Positions 16,379 to 23,661 of a stretch of DNA of 45,871 bases are shown in pieces (the first letter of the stretch is position 1; each line of letters opens with the position of its first letter). The stretch is from a bacterium (GTDB taxonomy: Bacteria; Elusimicrobiota; Elusimicrobia; UBA1565; UBA9628): the NCBI GenBank assembly GCA_021846045.1, contig JAJZCM010000009.1, forward strand, positions 1-45,871. Direction: 5' to 3'. A model generated the notes under the pieces. It did no database searches. It saw only the letters and a program-made list of their open reading frames with translations, and had not been told where the DNA came from. Both the position numbers and the translations under genes were made by a program.

Positions 16379-19359
16379 CGCGACCCTCGCCAGGCTTTTT
16401 TGAAAGTCGTCTCGACTATTTCGGCCCATTTCATCCCCAGCTCCGACAATTCTTGGGCCCAAAAACTGTAGGGCTGATATTTGTCATACATGTCCTGCGC
16501 CTCGGGCCCCGCCGCCAGGTTGGCGAAACGAATCTTGGCGTTCGTCGGGTCATCATAAATCGCCCGGATTTTTGACGCGATGTTCGCGCCGGGATCGCCG
16601 TCGCCGATATGAAGGAGCGAGTAGCTCGTATCGGGATGGCCCCGCATATCGTCGCGGATATCATCAACCGCTTTGTTCATCATGCGCACATCGCAGTTGT
16701 CTCCGTTGCATGTGTGCTGTATCTCGTTGATCCTCTCGACAACCTTATAAAGGATGGCGTCGCTTAAATCTTTGACCTGCATATAGTTGCCGATGATGGG
16801 CATCTGCGGATTTTCATTGTAAGCGACGACCCTGACCTCAACGCCGGGCTCATTTTTGAAAGCCAGCTTGAAGGCTTTGAGCGCCATGAGCAGCGCCCGC
16901 GCGGCGTGATCCAAGGAGGCGCCTCTGCCGATCCAGCCCATGCTGCCGCTGAGATCGAGCAAGAAGGTGATGCGGGCTTTGGGCCTCCCCGGCAGAAGCT
17001 CCTCTTTCATGATCCCGATCTTCGACTTATAATAAGGCAGGGCGTCCTCGTCCACGTCGCCATCAAAGAGCCCGTTAAGATCGCGGCCCAAGACGGTGGC
17101 CTTGAGGCGCTTGCGGATTTTGTAAGCCAAGGTATCGATCATGCCGCGGACCGGCTCCAAATACTCATCGAGCCAGCTTCTCTGGCCGGCTTCAAGCCCG
17201 CCGGATTTAATCTTCTCGATCTTGTCCTGGACGCTGCCCATAGAATCGGAAGTTCCTTGACTGCCCGCGGGATTGATTTCGCCGCCGCCGTCTTGGGATT
17301 GACCAGCTTCGCCCTGAGAATCGCCGGATTCTCCGGCCTGGCCTGGCTTGCCGGATGATTGTTGCTGCGACCAAGCCTTGAGCATCTGAGCTAAAGGATC
17401 ATCCTGGCCGGGCTGGTCTCCCGGCGCTGAATCTCCCTGTCCAGGTTTTCCCTGAGCGCCTTGCGAATCTTTTTGGCCGCTCTTAAGCTGATCACTCAAA
17501 TTTTTGGCGAGGGACTCAGCCTCTTGCGCCACTTCCTGAATTTTTCCCGCCTGCTCGGAGATATCCTTGGCCGTCTGTTCGATGCCGGTGGTCTTCTGGC
17601 GTAGCGAGCTTATCTCTTGCTCCTGGCCCTGGCCCAATTGTTTCTTAAGCGCCTCGGTCTGGCTTCGCAATTGATCGGATTGATTTTTCAGTTCGCGGCC
17701 CATCTCGCCCAACTGCTGGGCCTGCTCTTGCGTCTTATCGGCCGCGGGCGAAGAGGCCCCGCGCTTTAACTGCTCCGCCATTTGGCGAAATTCCTGGGCG
17801 GCTTGGTTGAGCCGCTCCGCCTGCTGATGAAGCTGTCCGGCCTGAGCGTCGAGCTCCTCGGCTTCTTTAGAGTTGATATTCCGAGCGCCCGTTTGAGAGC
17901 GCATTTGAGAGGCCTTCTCTTCTAAATCCTGAGCTTGGCTCTTGGCCTGCGCGGCTTCCTTAGCCAAGCGCGAAGCCGCCTGCTCTAATTGCTGAGCGAG
18001 GCCATCCGCCTTCTGATTTTGCTGCGGACTTGACTGGCTTTTGCCCATCGTCTTTCGAAACGCCTGCTCCTGCTTTTGCATCTGCTCCTGAATCTGCCGG
18101 CGCAGGTTCTCCCTCTGTTCGGGAGTCATCTCTTTGAGCGCCTTCTCGATTTCCTTCTGAGCCTGCTCCTTATTGGATCCCAGCTTGCCCTCCTGGCCCA
18201 TTTTCTCGAACATCTTCTGCGACATCGCCGCGTCCTCGGACTCTTCGTGGAGCTTTTGAAGCGTCGGCCAGATTTCGCGGCTGAGCTTATAGGCTTCCTC
18301 GGGGGAGGCCGAGGCGATCTTTTTTCGCAAGGCTCGCGTCTTCTCTAGGACTTCGAGAACACGCGGGTCTTTGATGCGGGAATCCTCTTGCCCCAACCGG
18401 CTTTCGTAAAGAGCCCCTTCCAAAAATTGCAGATAGCTTGGGAGACTCTTTAGGCTTTGCGCCGCGGCCTCACCCTCGGGATACTGCTCACGATTGAACG
18501 CCTCGAAGTTTTCATTGAGCCCCGGACGCTCCTTAAGGCCATTTTTCACCACGCGACCGGTTTCCATCGTGTCATAAAGCGTTTGGAATAAGCCGTTGGA
18601 CTGAAGCTCCGGCGCGATGAGATCGGGGCGGCTGTAGACGGCGCGAAAAACTTCCTGCATGAGATGCGCCATGGCCACGTCCTTGTTCGCGTGGCGCAGG
18701 TCTTCCGGCACGTAATGGATGCGGAGATTCTCGCCTTCTTTGACCAAACGCCAAGTCGGACGGTCGCCTTCCCATAACGGCTCCCAGGGCACGAGCTTGA
18801 GGCTTTCATCCCGCGTTATGCCGCGAGCGATTTTCTCTCCCAGGGACAGTATATCCCGCTCGGCGGCGGGATCAGACGCGCCGGCGCCGTCAAAATCAAT
18901 ACTGCGTTCCTTACTCGCGAAGCGAGAGCGTGCGCGGGCGCCTATGGGAATGATTTTGGGCACGCGCGTGGGCTCGCGCCGCTCTGAGGCCTGAGCGTCC
19001 GTTTTTGGAGCGGCGGATTTTAAAGCGGGCACAACAACTTCTTGCTCCAAGTCTTGGACTTGAGTTTTCTCTGCCGGAGAGGCAATGGGATCGGCCGCTT
19101 TGATTTCTTTCGCACTTTCCTCAATCAAACCCGAGGGCAACGCGAATTGGGGTTGAGAAAAATCTTCCAAAGGCGGCATGGCCGCCTGAAAAGAAACATC
19201 TTGAGGGTCTGGGGAAAGCGGCACGATTTCAATGGAAACCAGGTTTGCATTCTCAGGGGCCGGACGTTCTTCCGCCGAAAAGGCGGGAAAAGAGCAAAAA
19301 GCAATCAATAAGCCCGCAAGAAGGGCTTGTTTTTGGATTTTAATCCCGATCTGTTCCAT
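16375..19359 (-). CDS. Exported VWA (CobT/BchD-like) protein with long coiled-coil linker
   Basis: A 994 aa protein with a signal peptide (ALLAGLLIAFCSFPAFSAEE). Residues 30-170 are low-complexity and include a segment encoded by a palindromic repeat ([10 protein letters not shown]) followed by FDGAG. Residues about 170-420 are a globular region of unknown family; about 420-680 are a Gln/Ala/Glu-rich coiled coil; a Gly/Gln/Asp-rich linker follows. The C-terminal VWA domain has the metal site DLSGS at 802-806 and the later acidic loop GDGDPG near 920; the preceding RKRLKA...GLFDGDVDED region recalls cobaltochelatase CobT. CobT-type VWA proteins work with CobS/MoxR AAA+ ATPases; the tandem AAA+ gene follows with a 4-base overlap. 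Target unknown. The 5' leader has the conserved stem-loop. Confidence 0.88.
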   Translation of the reverse strand: MEQIGIKIQKQALLAGLLIAFCSFPAFSAEERPAPENANLVSIEIVPLSPDPQDVSFQAAMPPLEDFSQPQFALPSGLIEESAKEIKAADPIASPAEKTQVQDLEQEVVVPALKSAAPKTDAQASERREPTRVPKIIPIGARARSRFASKERSIDFDGAGASDPAAERDILSLGEKIARGITRDESLKLVPWEPLWEGDRPTWRLVKEGENLRIHYVPEDLRHANKDVAMAHLMQEVFRAVYSRPDLIAPELQSNGLFQTLYDTMETGRVVKNGLKERPGLNENFEAFNREQYPEGEAAAQSLKSLPSYLQFLEGALYESRLGQEDSRIKDPRVLEVLEKTRALRKKIASASPEEAYKLSREIWPTLQKLHEESEDAAMSQKMFEKMGQEGKLGSNKEQAQKEIEKALKEMTPEQRENLRRQIQEQMQKQEQAFRKTMGKSQSSPQQNQKADGLAQQLEQAASRLAKEAAQAKSQAQDLEEKASQMRSQTGARNINSKEAEELDAQAGQLHQQAERLNQAAQEFRQMAEQLKRGASSPAADKTQEQAQQLGEMGRELKNQSDQLRSQTEALKKQLGQGQEQEISSLRQKTTGIEQTAKDISEQAGKIQEVAQEAESLAKNLSDQLKSGQKDSQGAQGKPGQGDSAPGDQPGQDDPLAQMLKAWSQQQSSGKPGQAGESGDSQGEAGQSQDGGGEINPAGSQGTSDSMGSVQDKIEKIKSGGLEAGQRSWLDEYLEPVRGMIDTLAYKIRKRLKATVLGRDLNGLFDGDVDEDALPYYKSKIGIMKEELLPGRPKARITFLLDLSGSMGWIGRGASLDHAARALLMALKAFKLAFKNEPGVEVRVVAYNENPQMPIIGNYMQVKDLSDAILYKVVERINEIQHTCNGDNCDVRMMNKAVDDIRDDMRGHPDTSYSLLHIGDGDPGANIASKIRAIYDDPTNAKIRFANLAAGPEAQDMYDKYQPYSFWAQELSELGMKWAEIVETTFKKAWRGSR
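18902..18933. repeat. 32-base palindromic repeat, copy inside the VWA gene
   Basis: Matches 24401-24432 in inverse orientation at 31 of 32 positions. Its middle is a hairpin (CTCGC-TTC-GCGAG). Here it lies in frame and encodes [10 protein letters not shown] in the N-terminal linker of the VWA protein. Confidence 0.75.
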
Positions 19360-19396
19360 ATCCCCATAAATATAACATTCCGGAGAACAAAGGGGA

Positions 19397-19435
19397 TGGG
19401 TCCAAAGGCCTAGACGAGATCCGGCAAAGGACCCA
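19397..19435 (-). promoter_or_regulatory. Conserved leader stem-loop, copy 3 (upstream of VWA/AAA+ unit)
   Basis: Third copy. Arms TGGGTCC (19397-19403) and GGACCCA (19429-19435) enclose a 25-base core that matches copy 2 at nearly every position. A TATACC box on the minus strand (19445-19450) is 9 bases before the stem, as in copy 2. The ATG of the VWA gene is 37 bases downstream. Sequence between the stem and the start codon is not conserved among the copies, so selection seems to act on the stem-loop and its promoter. Confidence 0.7.
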
Positions 19436-19444
19436 AGTGATAAC

Positions 19445-19450
19445 GGTATA
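19445..19450 (-). promoter_or_regulatory. Putative -10 box for the VWA/AAA+ unit
   Basis: TATACC on the minus strand, followed by GTTATCACT and the stem-loop exactly as upstream of the CPBP-HtrA gene. No clear -35 was found. Confidence 0.5.
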
Positions 19451-19786
19451 GTAAGAGCGCGCTCAGATTAAGTTCCGAAGACCGAACTATTGCCTGACGG
19501 TTTGCTGGGGCGTGACCGTTTGCCGCTGTGCTACCTAGATTGGAAGAGCTGGCGGCGTCATTTGGCCCGAACAGTCCTCTATCGCTCTTATTTTTATCAC
19601 GGGCGTTGCCAGTATTTTACCCGCCCTCGGCGTTAAACTCTAAATTTATATTCGGTCAGAATTATCGCAGGAATATTGAAGCTGTAGACAATCAATTATA
19701 GAATACGGCGTGGCCCAAGATTATTATTTCGATGTCGCCAGCGAAGTAGGTTCGGAATCCATTCAGGTTGTGATTAAGGAGAGCGC
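19451..19786. other. Intergenic region between the divergent VWA and prolyl oligopeptidase genes
   Basis: About 336 bases between the VWA promoter and the start of the prolyl oligopeptidase gene. Apart from a 27-codon frame at its right end I see no convincing gene, RNA or repeat. Short open stretches on both strands lack a start signal and family features. A TATAGAAT sequence near 19697-19704 could be a -10 for the right-hand gene. Confidence 0.4.
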
Positions 19787-19793
19787 TTGGTGA
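19710..19793 (+). other. 27-codon frame with YajQ-like beginning, overlapping the next start
   Basis: GTG at 19710 opens a 27-codon frame starting MAQDYYFDVASEVGSE, which resembles the N-terminus of the YajQ/DUF520 nucleotide-binding family (MAxDxSFDVVSxVD). It then diverges and stops at 19791-19793, overlapping the GTG of the prolyl oligopeptidase gene by 4 bases. It may be a decayed yajQ remnant, or a leader peptide coupled to the next gene. The resemblance is short and could be chance. Confidence 0.3.
19776..19781 (+). promoter_or_regulatory. Shine-Dalgarno for prolyl oligopeptidase (favours GTG 19790)
   Basis: AAGGAG lies 8 bases before GTG 19790 and 5 before TTG 19787. The first spacing and codon are the better combination. 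Confidence 0.6.
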
Positions 19794-21871
19794 AATTAAG
19801 AACCGGACTTTTAATCGGCCTTTTTCTCTTGGCGCAAGGGCCGCGCGCTTATTGCGACTCATTTTCGTGGCTTGAGCCCACCCATTCGCCCAAAGCCCTT
19901 GAGTGGGTCAAAAAGCAAAACCAAAAAACCTGGTCAGCGCTGGCCCAAGACCCCCGGTTTCCCAAAATCCGCGCGGGGATTCTTAAAATTCTCGAAGCCC
20001 CGGACAAAATTCCCATGCCCTCTTTGCGCGGAAAATGGGTTTTTAACTTTTGGCGGGACAAGAAACACGTCCGGGGGCTTTGGCGCCGGACAACGAAAGC
20101 TGATTACGCAAATTCTCATCCCCACTGGCAAACGCTTCTCGATTTGGATATTCTCGCTAAAAAAGAAAACAAGAACTGGGTTTGGCAAGGGGCTTCTTGC
20201 CTGCCGCCGGCCTATCGCCGTTGCCTGCTCGACCTCTCCGATGGGGGAACAGACGCCAAATTCACCCGGGAATTCGATCTGCCGTCCCGCTCCTTTGTCA
20301 AAGGCGGTTTCAATCTCCCCTCGGCAAAATCGGAAGTCGCATGGATAAATCAAGATGAAATTTTAGTCGCGACTGATTTCGGGAAAGGCGCTCTGACTAC
20401 CTCGGGATACCCCCGCATTGTCAAACTGTGGAAGCGCCATACGCCGCTCACCCAAGCCCAAACCCTTCTCAAGGGGAAGAAATCCGATATGGAAGTTCAT
20501 GGCTCTGTCTATTCAAGGCCCTCCGGAGCTATTCCCGTCATCGTCAGAAGCCCTGCCTTTTTCCGTTCGATCAATTACTGGATGAGCCCAGATCAAAAAC
20601 TTAAGCGCATTCCCCTCCCCGAGGATGCGGATCTACAAGGTTTTTTTAAGGGCTTGACTCTGGCGGTTTTGAGAAGCGATTGGAAAACTCCCGCAGGAAA
20701 ATTCAAAAGAGGAGATCTTATTTCCTGGCCGCTGTCTGAAATCAACCGGAAAAATCCGGAAAAATTCGTTGCCCTAGTTTACCGGCCCAAAGCTGATGAA
20801 GCCATCGAGGATAGTTTCCCCGCTAAAAGCGTCCTTTACCTTAACATCCTCAAAAACGTGCGCGGACGCATTTTCAAAGGGCGTCTCAAGAGTTCAAAAT
20901 GGACCTGGACGCCAATCTCTCTCCCACCCAACGGGACGACGCATCTGGTTTCAGGAAATAGCTTGTCCAATACTCTCTTTGCCAGCTACCAGGATTTTTT
21001 GACGCCGACAACGCTTTATCGCGAGGACAAAAGCGGTCTTAAAGCCGTCAAAAAACTTCCAGCGCGCTTTAACGCCCGCGATCTCACTTTTGAACAATTA
21101 TGGACCACAAGCCCTGACGGAACAAAAATTCCCTATTTTCTCGTCCATCGAAAAGACCTGCCCTTAAACGGGAAAAACCCAACTCTTCTCTATGGATACG
21201 GGGGCTTTGAGATTTCCATGACCCCATTTTATTCCGGGATCATCGGAAAAGTTTGGCTGGAAAAAGGCGGGGTTTATGCCTTGGCCGATATTCGAGGCGG
21301 CGGAGAATTCGGCCCAGCCTGGCATGAGGCCGCGCTCAAAACTCATCGCCAAAAAGCCTATGACGATTTTCTCGCCGTAGCCCGAGATTTAATTCGGCGC
21401 AAAATCACCGATTCAAAACATTTAGGCATCATGGGGGGCTCAAACGGCGGGCTCTTGGTGGGAGTTGCCTTTACCGAAAAACCGGAGCTCTTCCATGCGG
21501 TCGTCTGTCAGGTACCCCTTTTGGACATGCTCAACTACACCCACATCGGGGCCGGGGCTTCTTGGATTGCCGAATACGGAGACCCTCAAAACCCCGCGAT
21601 GGCCAGAATCATCTCCCGTTATTCGCCCTATCAGAACGTGCGCCCGGGAGTTCATTATCCCAAGGTTTTTTTCATCAGCTCAACCGATGATGATCGCGTG
21701 TCTCCCGCGCACGCGCGAAAAATGGCCGCCAAAATGGAGTCCTACGGCGATCCGGTTTTTTATTATGAGACCTTGGACGGCGGGCATTCTTCCGCCGCCA
21801 ATCTCAAAAAAGCGGCCACGGAATATAGTTTGGAGTATACCTACCTCTTTGAGCGTTTATTTCCCCGCTAG
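19790..21871 (+). CDS. Secreted prolyl oligopeptidase family serine peptidase (S9)
   Basis: A 693 aa peptidase that cleaves after proline in short peptides. A signal peptide is present (LLIGLFLLAQGPRAYC), so it is exported; most bacterial prolyl oligopeptidases of this type are periplasmic. The beta-propeller domain covers about 60-410. The alpha/beta-hydrolase domain begins near 440 with LLYGYGGFE and DIRGGGEFGP, and holds the nucleophile GGSNGG (Ser551), the acid DDDRVSP near 635 and the catalytic His in GGHSS near 666. The order and spacing match family S9A. It is convergent with an HExxH peptidase gene. Confidence 0.95.
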   Translation: MKLRTGLLIGLFLLAQGPRAYCDSFSWLEPTHSPKALEWVKKQNQKTWSALAQDPRFPKIRAGILKILEAPDKIPMPSLRGKWVFNFWRDKKHVRGLWRRTTKADYANSHPHWQTLLDLDILAKKENKNWVWQGASCLPPAYRRCLLDLSDGGTDAKFTREFDLPSRSFVKGGFNLPSAKSEVAWINQDEILVATDFGKGALTTSGYPRIVKLWKRHTPLTQAQTLLKGKKSDMEVHGSVYSRPSGAIPVIVRSPAFFRSINYWMSPDQKLKRIPLPEDADLQGFFKGLTLAVLRSDWKTPAGKFKRGDLISWPLSEINRKNPEKFVALVYRPKADEAIEDSFPAKSVLYLNILKNVRGRIFKGRLKSSKWTWTPISLPPNGTTHLVSGNSLSNTLFASYQDFLTPTTLYREDKSGLKAVKKLPARFNARDLTFEQLWTTSPDGTKIPYFLVHRKDLPLNGKNPTLLYGYGGFEISMTPFYSGIIGKVWLEKGGVYALADIRGGGEFGPAWHEAALKTHRQKAYDDFLAVARDLIRRKITDSKHLGIMGGSNGGLLVGVAFTEKPELFHAVVCQVPLLDMLNYTHIGAGASWIAEYGDPQNPAMARIISRYSPYQNVRPGVHYPKVFFISSTDDDRVSPAHARKMAAKMESYGDPVFYYETLDGGHSSAANLKKAATEYSLEYTYLFERLFPR

Positions 21872-21876
21872 ATTAG

Positions 21877-21892
21877 GCTCCTCTCGGGGAGC
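21877..21892. terminator. Hairpin between convergent prolyl oligopeptidase and HExxH peptidase genes
   Basis: GCTCC (21877-21881) pairs with GGAGC (21888-21892) around a 6-base loop, 5 bases after the stop codon of the plus-strand gene. An alternative pairing joins GGCTCC at 21876 with GGAGCC at 21913-21918. No T-run follows, so termination activity is uncertain. Confidence 0.35.
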
Positions 21893-21896
21893 GGCC

Positions 21897-21921
21897 CATA
21901 TTATTCTGTCACGGAGCCTTA
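21897..21921. repeat. 25-base exact repeat at the end of the HExxH peptidase gene
   Basis: Identical over 25 bases to 35810-35834. On the minus strand both copies run from a TAA stop codon to an ATG: stop, GGCTCCGTGACAG, AATAAT, ATG. At this copy the ATG opens only an 8-codon frame; at the other copy it starts a carboxylesterase gene. Confidence 0.7.
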
Positions 21922-23028
21922 GTTGCTTGCGGATAGGGACGGAATTTTTCCCGTCAGGCTCGCGCGCCAGGCGTATTCGAGAGACCGTATTTTGTTAAAC
22001 GGCATGCCGTAAGCCTGATAGAGGCTGGATGAGACGGGATATCCGTCCCGGATATATTTGGAAAACCGGTAGAACATGCTGGGGTAATGCTCGCGGAATA
22101 AATAATGAACGAGGCTGTAGGATTCGGCATACCACAGCTGGATTTGGGAGGTGGGAGCGTTTCCCATCGTGCTTACCGCCATTAAATCTTTCAGGGAGTA
22201 TCCTCCCCCCTCTCCGATGACTTTGAGATTGTCCCTCAGCCATTGGGGTCTGGCAAAACCCCTTTCCACTTGAATCATGGTAGCCATTCCTTCGCTTAGC
22301 CATAAGGGATCAGGATGACCTCCGATATAAAACCCGTCATAATAAATGTGGCAGAGCTCATGGGCCAAGATTCCGGTAAGTTCTCCGCTTTTATAAACGT
22401 AAATTTTTCTTTCGGAGACCGCGCTTGCCCCGCCCGACCATTCCGGGCGGCCGGTGACCAGGTGGTAACTCTTGGCGTCTTGGAATAAAAAAATGCTGAC
22501 GCGCCCCTCTTCCGCCCAGGGTGAAAAGGCCGCTAGATCAATCATGAGATTTTTGTGAAGATCTTCGGCCATGGTGATAAAATTCTTATCAGGAGGGCGG
22601 CCTTCGGAATAGATATTGAAATGCTTGCTTTCGAAAAGAAAGAACCCATTTGGAGCGGACGGCTCGATTGTTCCAAGTGAAGAAGACTCGTCTTGGATTG
22701 GTTGGGATTGGGGGCGCCGAGGCGTTTGTGACTCCCGTTCATAGGCGGGTTGGGCGCCTGGAAGAGGCGTGATTAGCTCAAGCGAAGAAGGAGAATTGAT
22801 TCCGGAGGCTTGTTCGGATTGGGCCAGCGCTTTTCCCGCCGCAGCCCCCGCCGCGGCTAGTTTTTCCGGATCGACATATTCCTCTTTTGATCCAGTTCTT
22901 AAAATGCCTTCCGAGAAAATTTTATTTCCCAAGTGCGAGCTTTGGCCTACATCTTGGTAAAGCATTGTCCCCCATAATGAAATGACGGCAATCCAAATGA
23001 GGATTCTCAGCCGTAGGGATATGTCCAT
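21919..23028 (-). CDS. Membrane-anchored HExxH metallopeptidase (peptidase MA-like, gluzincin)
   Basis: A 369 aa protein with an N-terminal membrane span (about 7-25), a low-complexity linker and an extracytoplasmic domain. The sequence HELCHIYYDGF near 222 with LWLSEGMA near 245 supplies the HExxH zinc site and the downstream glutamate of gluzincins; the domain resembles the peptidase MA-like family (a TPR-free member). The substrate is unknown. It follows a small membrane protein by 12 bases. Its stop codon lies in a 25-base repeat shared with the M13-carboxylesterase junction. Confidence 0.82.
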   Translation of the reverse strand: MDISLRLRILIWIAVISLWGTMLYQDVGQSSHLGNKIFSEGILRTGSKEEYVDPEKLAAAGAAAGKALAQSEQASGINSPSSLELITPLPGAQPAYERESQTPRRPQSQPIQDESSSLGTIEPSAPNGFFLFESKHFNIYSEGRPPDKNFITMAEDLHKNLMIDLAAFSPWAEEGRVSIFLFQDAKSYHLVTGRPEWSGGASAVSERKIYVYKSGELTGILAHELCHIYYDGFYIGGHPDPLWLSEGMATMIQVERGFARPQWLRDNLKVIGEGGGYSLKDLMAVSTMGNAPTSQIQLWYAESYSLVHYLFREHYPSMFYRFSKYIRDGYPVSSSLYQAYGMPFNKIRSLEYAWRASLTGKIPSLSASN

Positions 23029-23040
23029 TTAAAAACAGGG

Positions 23041-23547
23041 TCAGCGGCTAGTATTGGCGTCTCTAAGCCTTAAGGCCGCTTGGGCGAGCCCATGAACAAA
23101 AAGAGAAAAAATAACAATGAAGACAGCCTCGACAAAAACCATGCCCGCGGCAGGCCCCCCGTCAAAAACCCCGCGTTTCCAATAAATGGCGAGCATGGTC
23201 GAAGAGACAAAGGTCGCGGTGGAGAAGGTTTGCCAAAAGGTGAAGTAAAGAGCCGCGGTCACCGGCGCCATGACGAAAAGAAGCCACATCGGCCCCCAAT
23301 AAGGCTGGAGAAGATAAAAGAGCGGAATTGCCCAAATAAAATTAATCCAGACTTGGATTTTGCGGATATGGCGGGCAAGATACGAAATTCGGTAGACATT
23401 TTTTGACAGCCACCAATTGACGAGGAAGGAACTCAGCAAAATAATCAGGGATAATTTATAGTCGCGGGGGTCGGGTTGGCTAAAATAAATGGCCGATAAA
23501 ATTAGAATGAGAGCGAACGGCATAAAGTAGCGGTTGAGCATTTGCAT
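23041..23547 (-). CDS. Small polytopic membrane protein of unknown function
   Basis: A 168 aa hydrophobic protein with about five predicted membrane spans (near 8-24, 30-46, 66-82, 85-107, 135-157), separated by short basic loops such as RISYLARHIRKIQ. I recognise no family motif. It resembles small subunits of the MreD or TatC size class only in topology, so no function is assigned. It is the first gene after rsmG and shares the strand with the HExxH peptidase downstream, 12 bases away. In many bacteria parA/parB would occupy this place after rsmG. Confidence 0.7.
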   Translation of the reverse strand: MQMLNRYFMPFALILILSAIYFSQPDPRDYKLSLIILLSSFLVNWWLSKNVYRISYLARHIRKIQVWINFIWAIPLFYLLQPYWGPMWLLFVMAPVTAALYFTFWQTFSTATFVSSTMLAIYWKRGVFDGGPAAGMVFVEAVFIVIFSLFVHGLAQAALRLRDANTSR

Positions 23548-23569
23548 GACTTAATCCCCTTTCCGACGT

Positions 23570-23661
23570 AACTACTCACGTCACCCCGACGAAAGTCGGG
23601 GTCCAGAACGGCGATCTTCTGGATTCCGGCTTTCGCCGGAATGACGAACCTGAGCAGTTGC
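23570..23661. repeat. Palindromic repeat (three hairpins), copy A, overlapping the 3' end of rsmG
   Basis: About 92 bases, the inverse of copies at 31754-31845 and 32403-32494. Components are a perfect hairpin ATTCCGGC-GAAA-GCCGGAAT, a second CCCCGAC-TTTC-GTCGGGG, and a weaker CCAGA/TCTGG stem between them. It has no coding gene of its own, like REP/BIME or MITE-type elements. Here it supplies the last codons and the stop of rsmG. Confidence 0.88.

Noticed and set aside
16379-16462. Longer N-terminus for the AAA+ protein starting at 16462
   Set aside because: It would put 28 polar residues before the signal peptide and overlap the VWA gene by 88 bases; ATG 16378 gives a 4-base overlap and a proper signal peptide.
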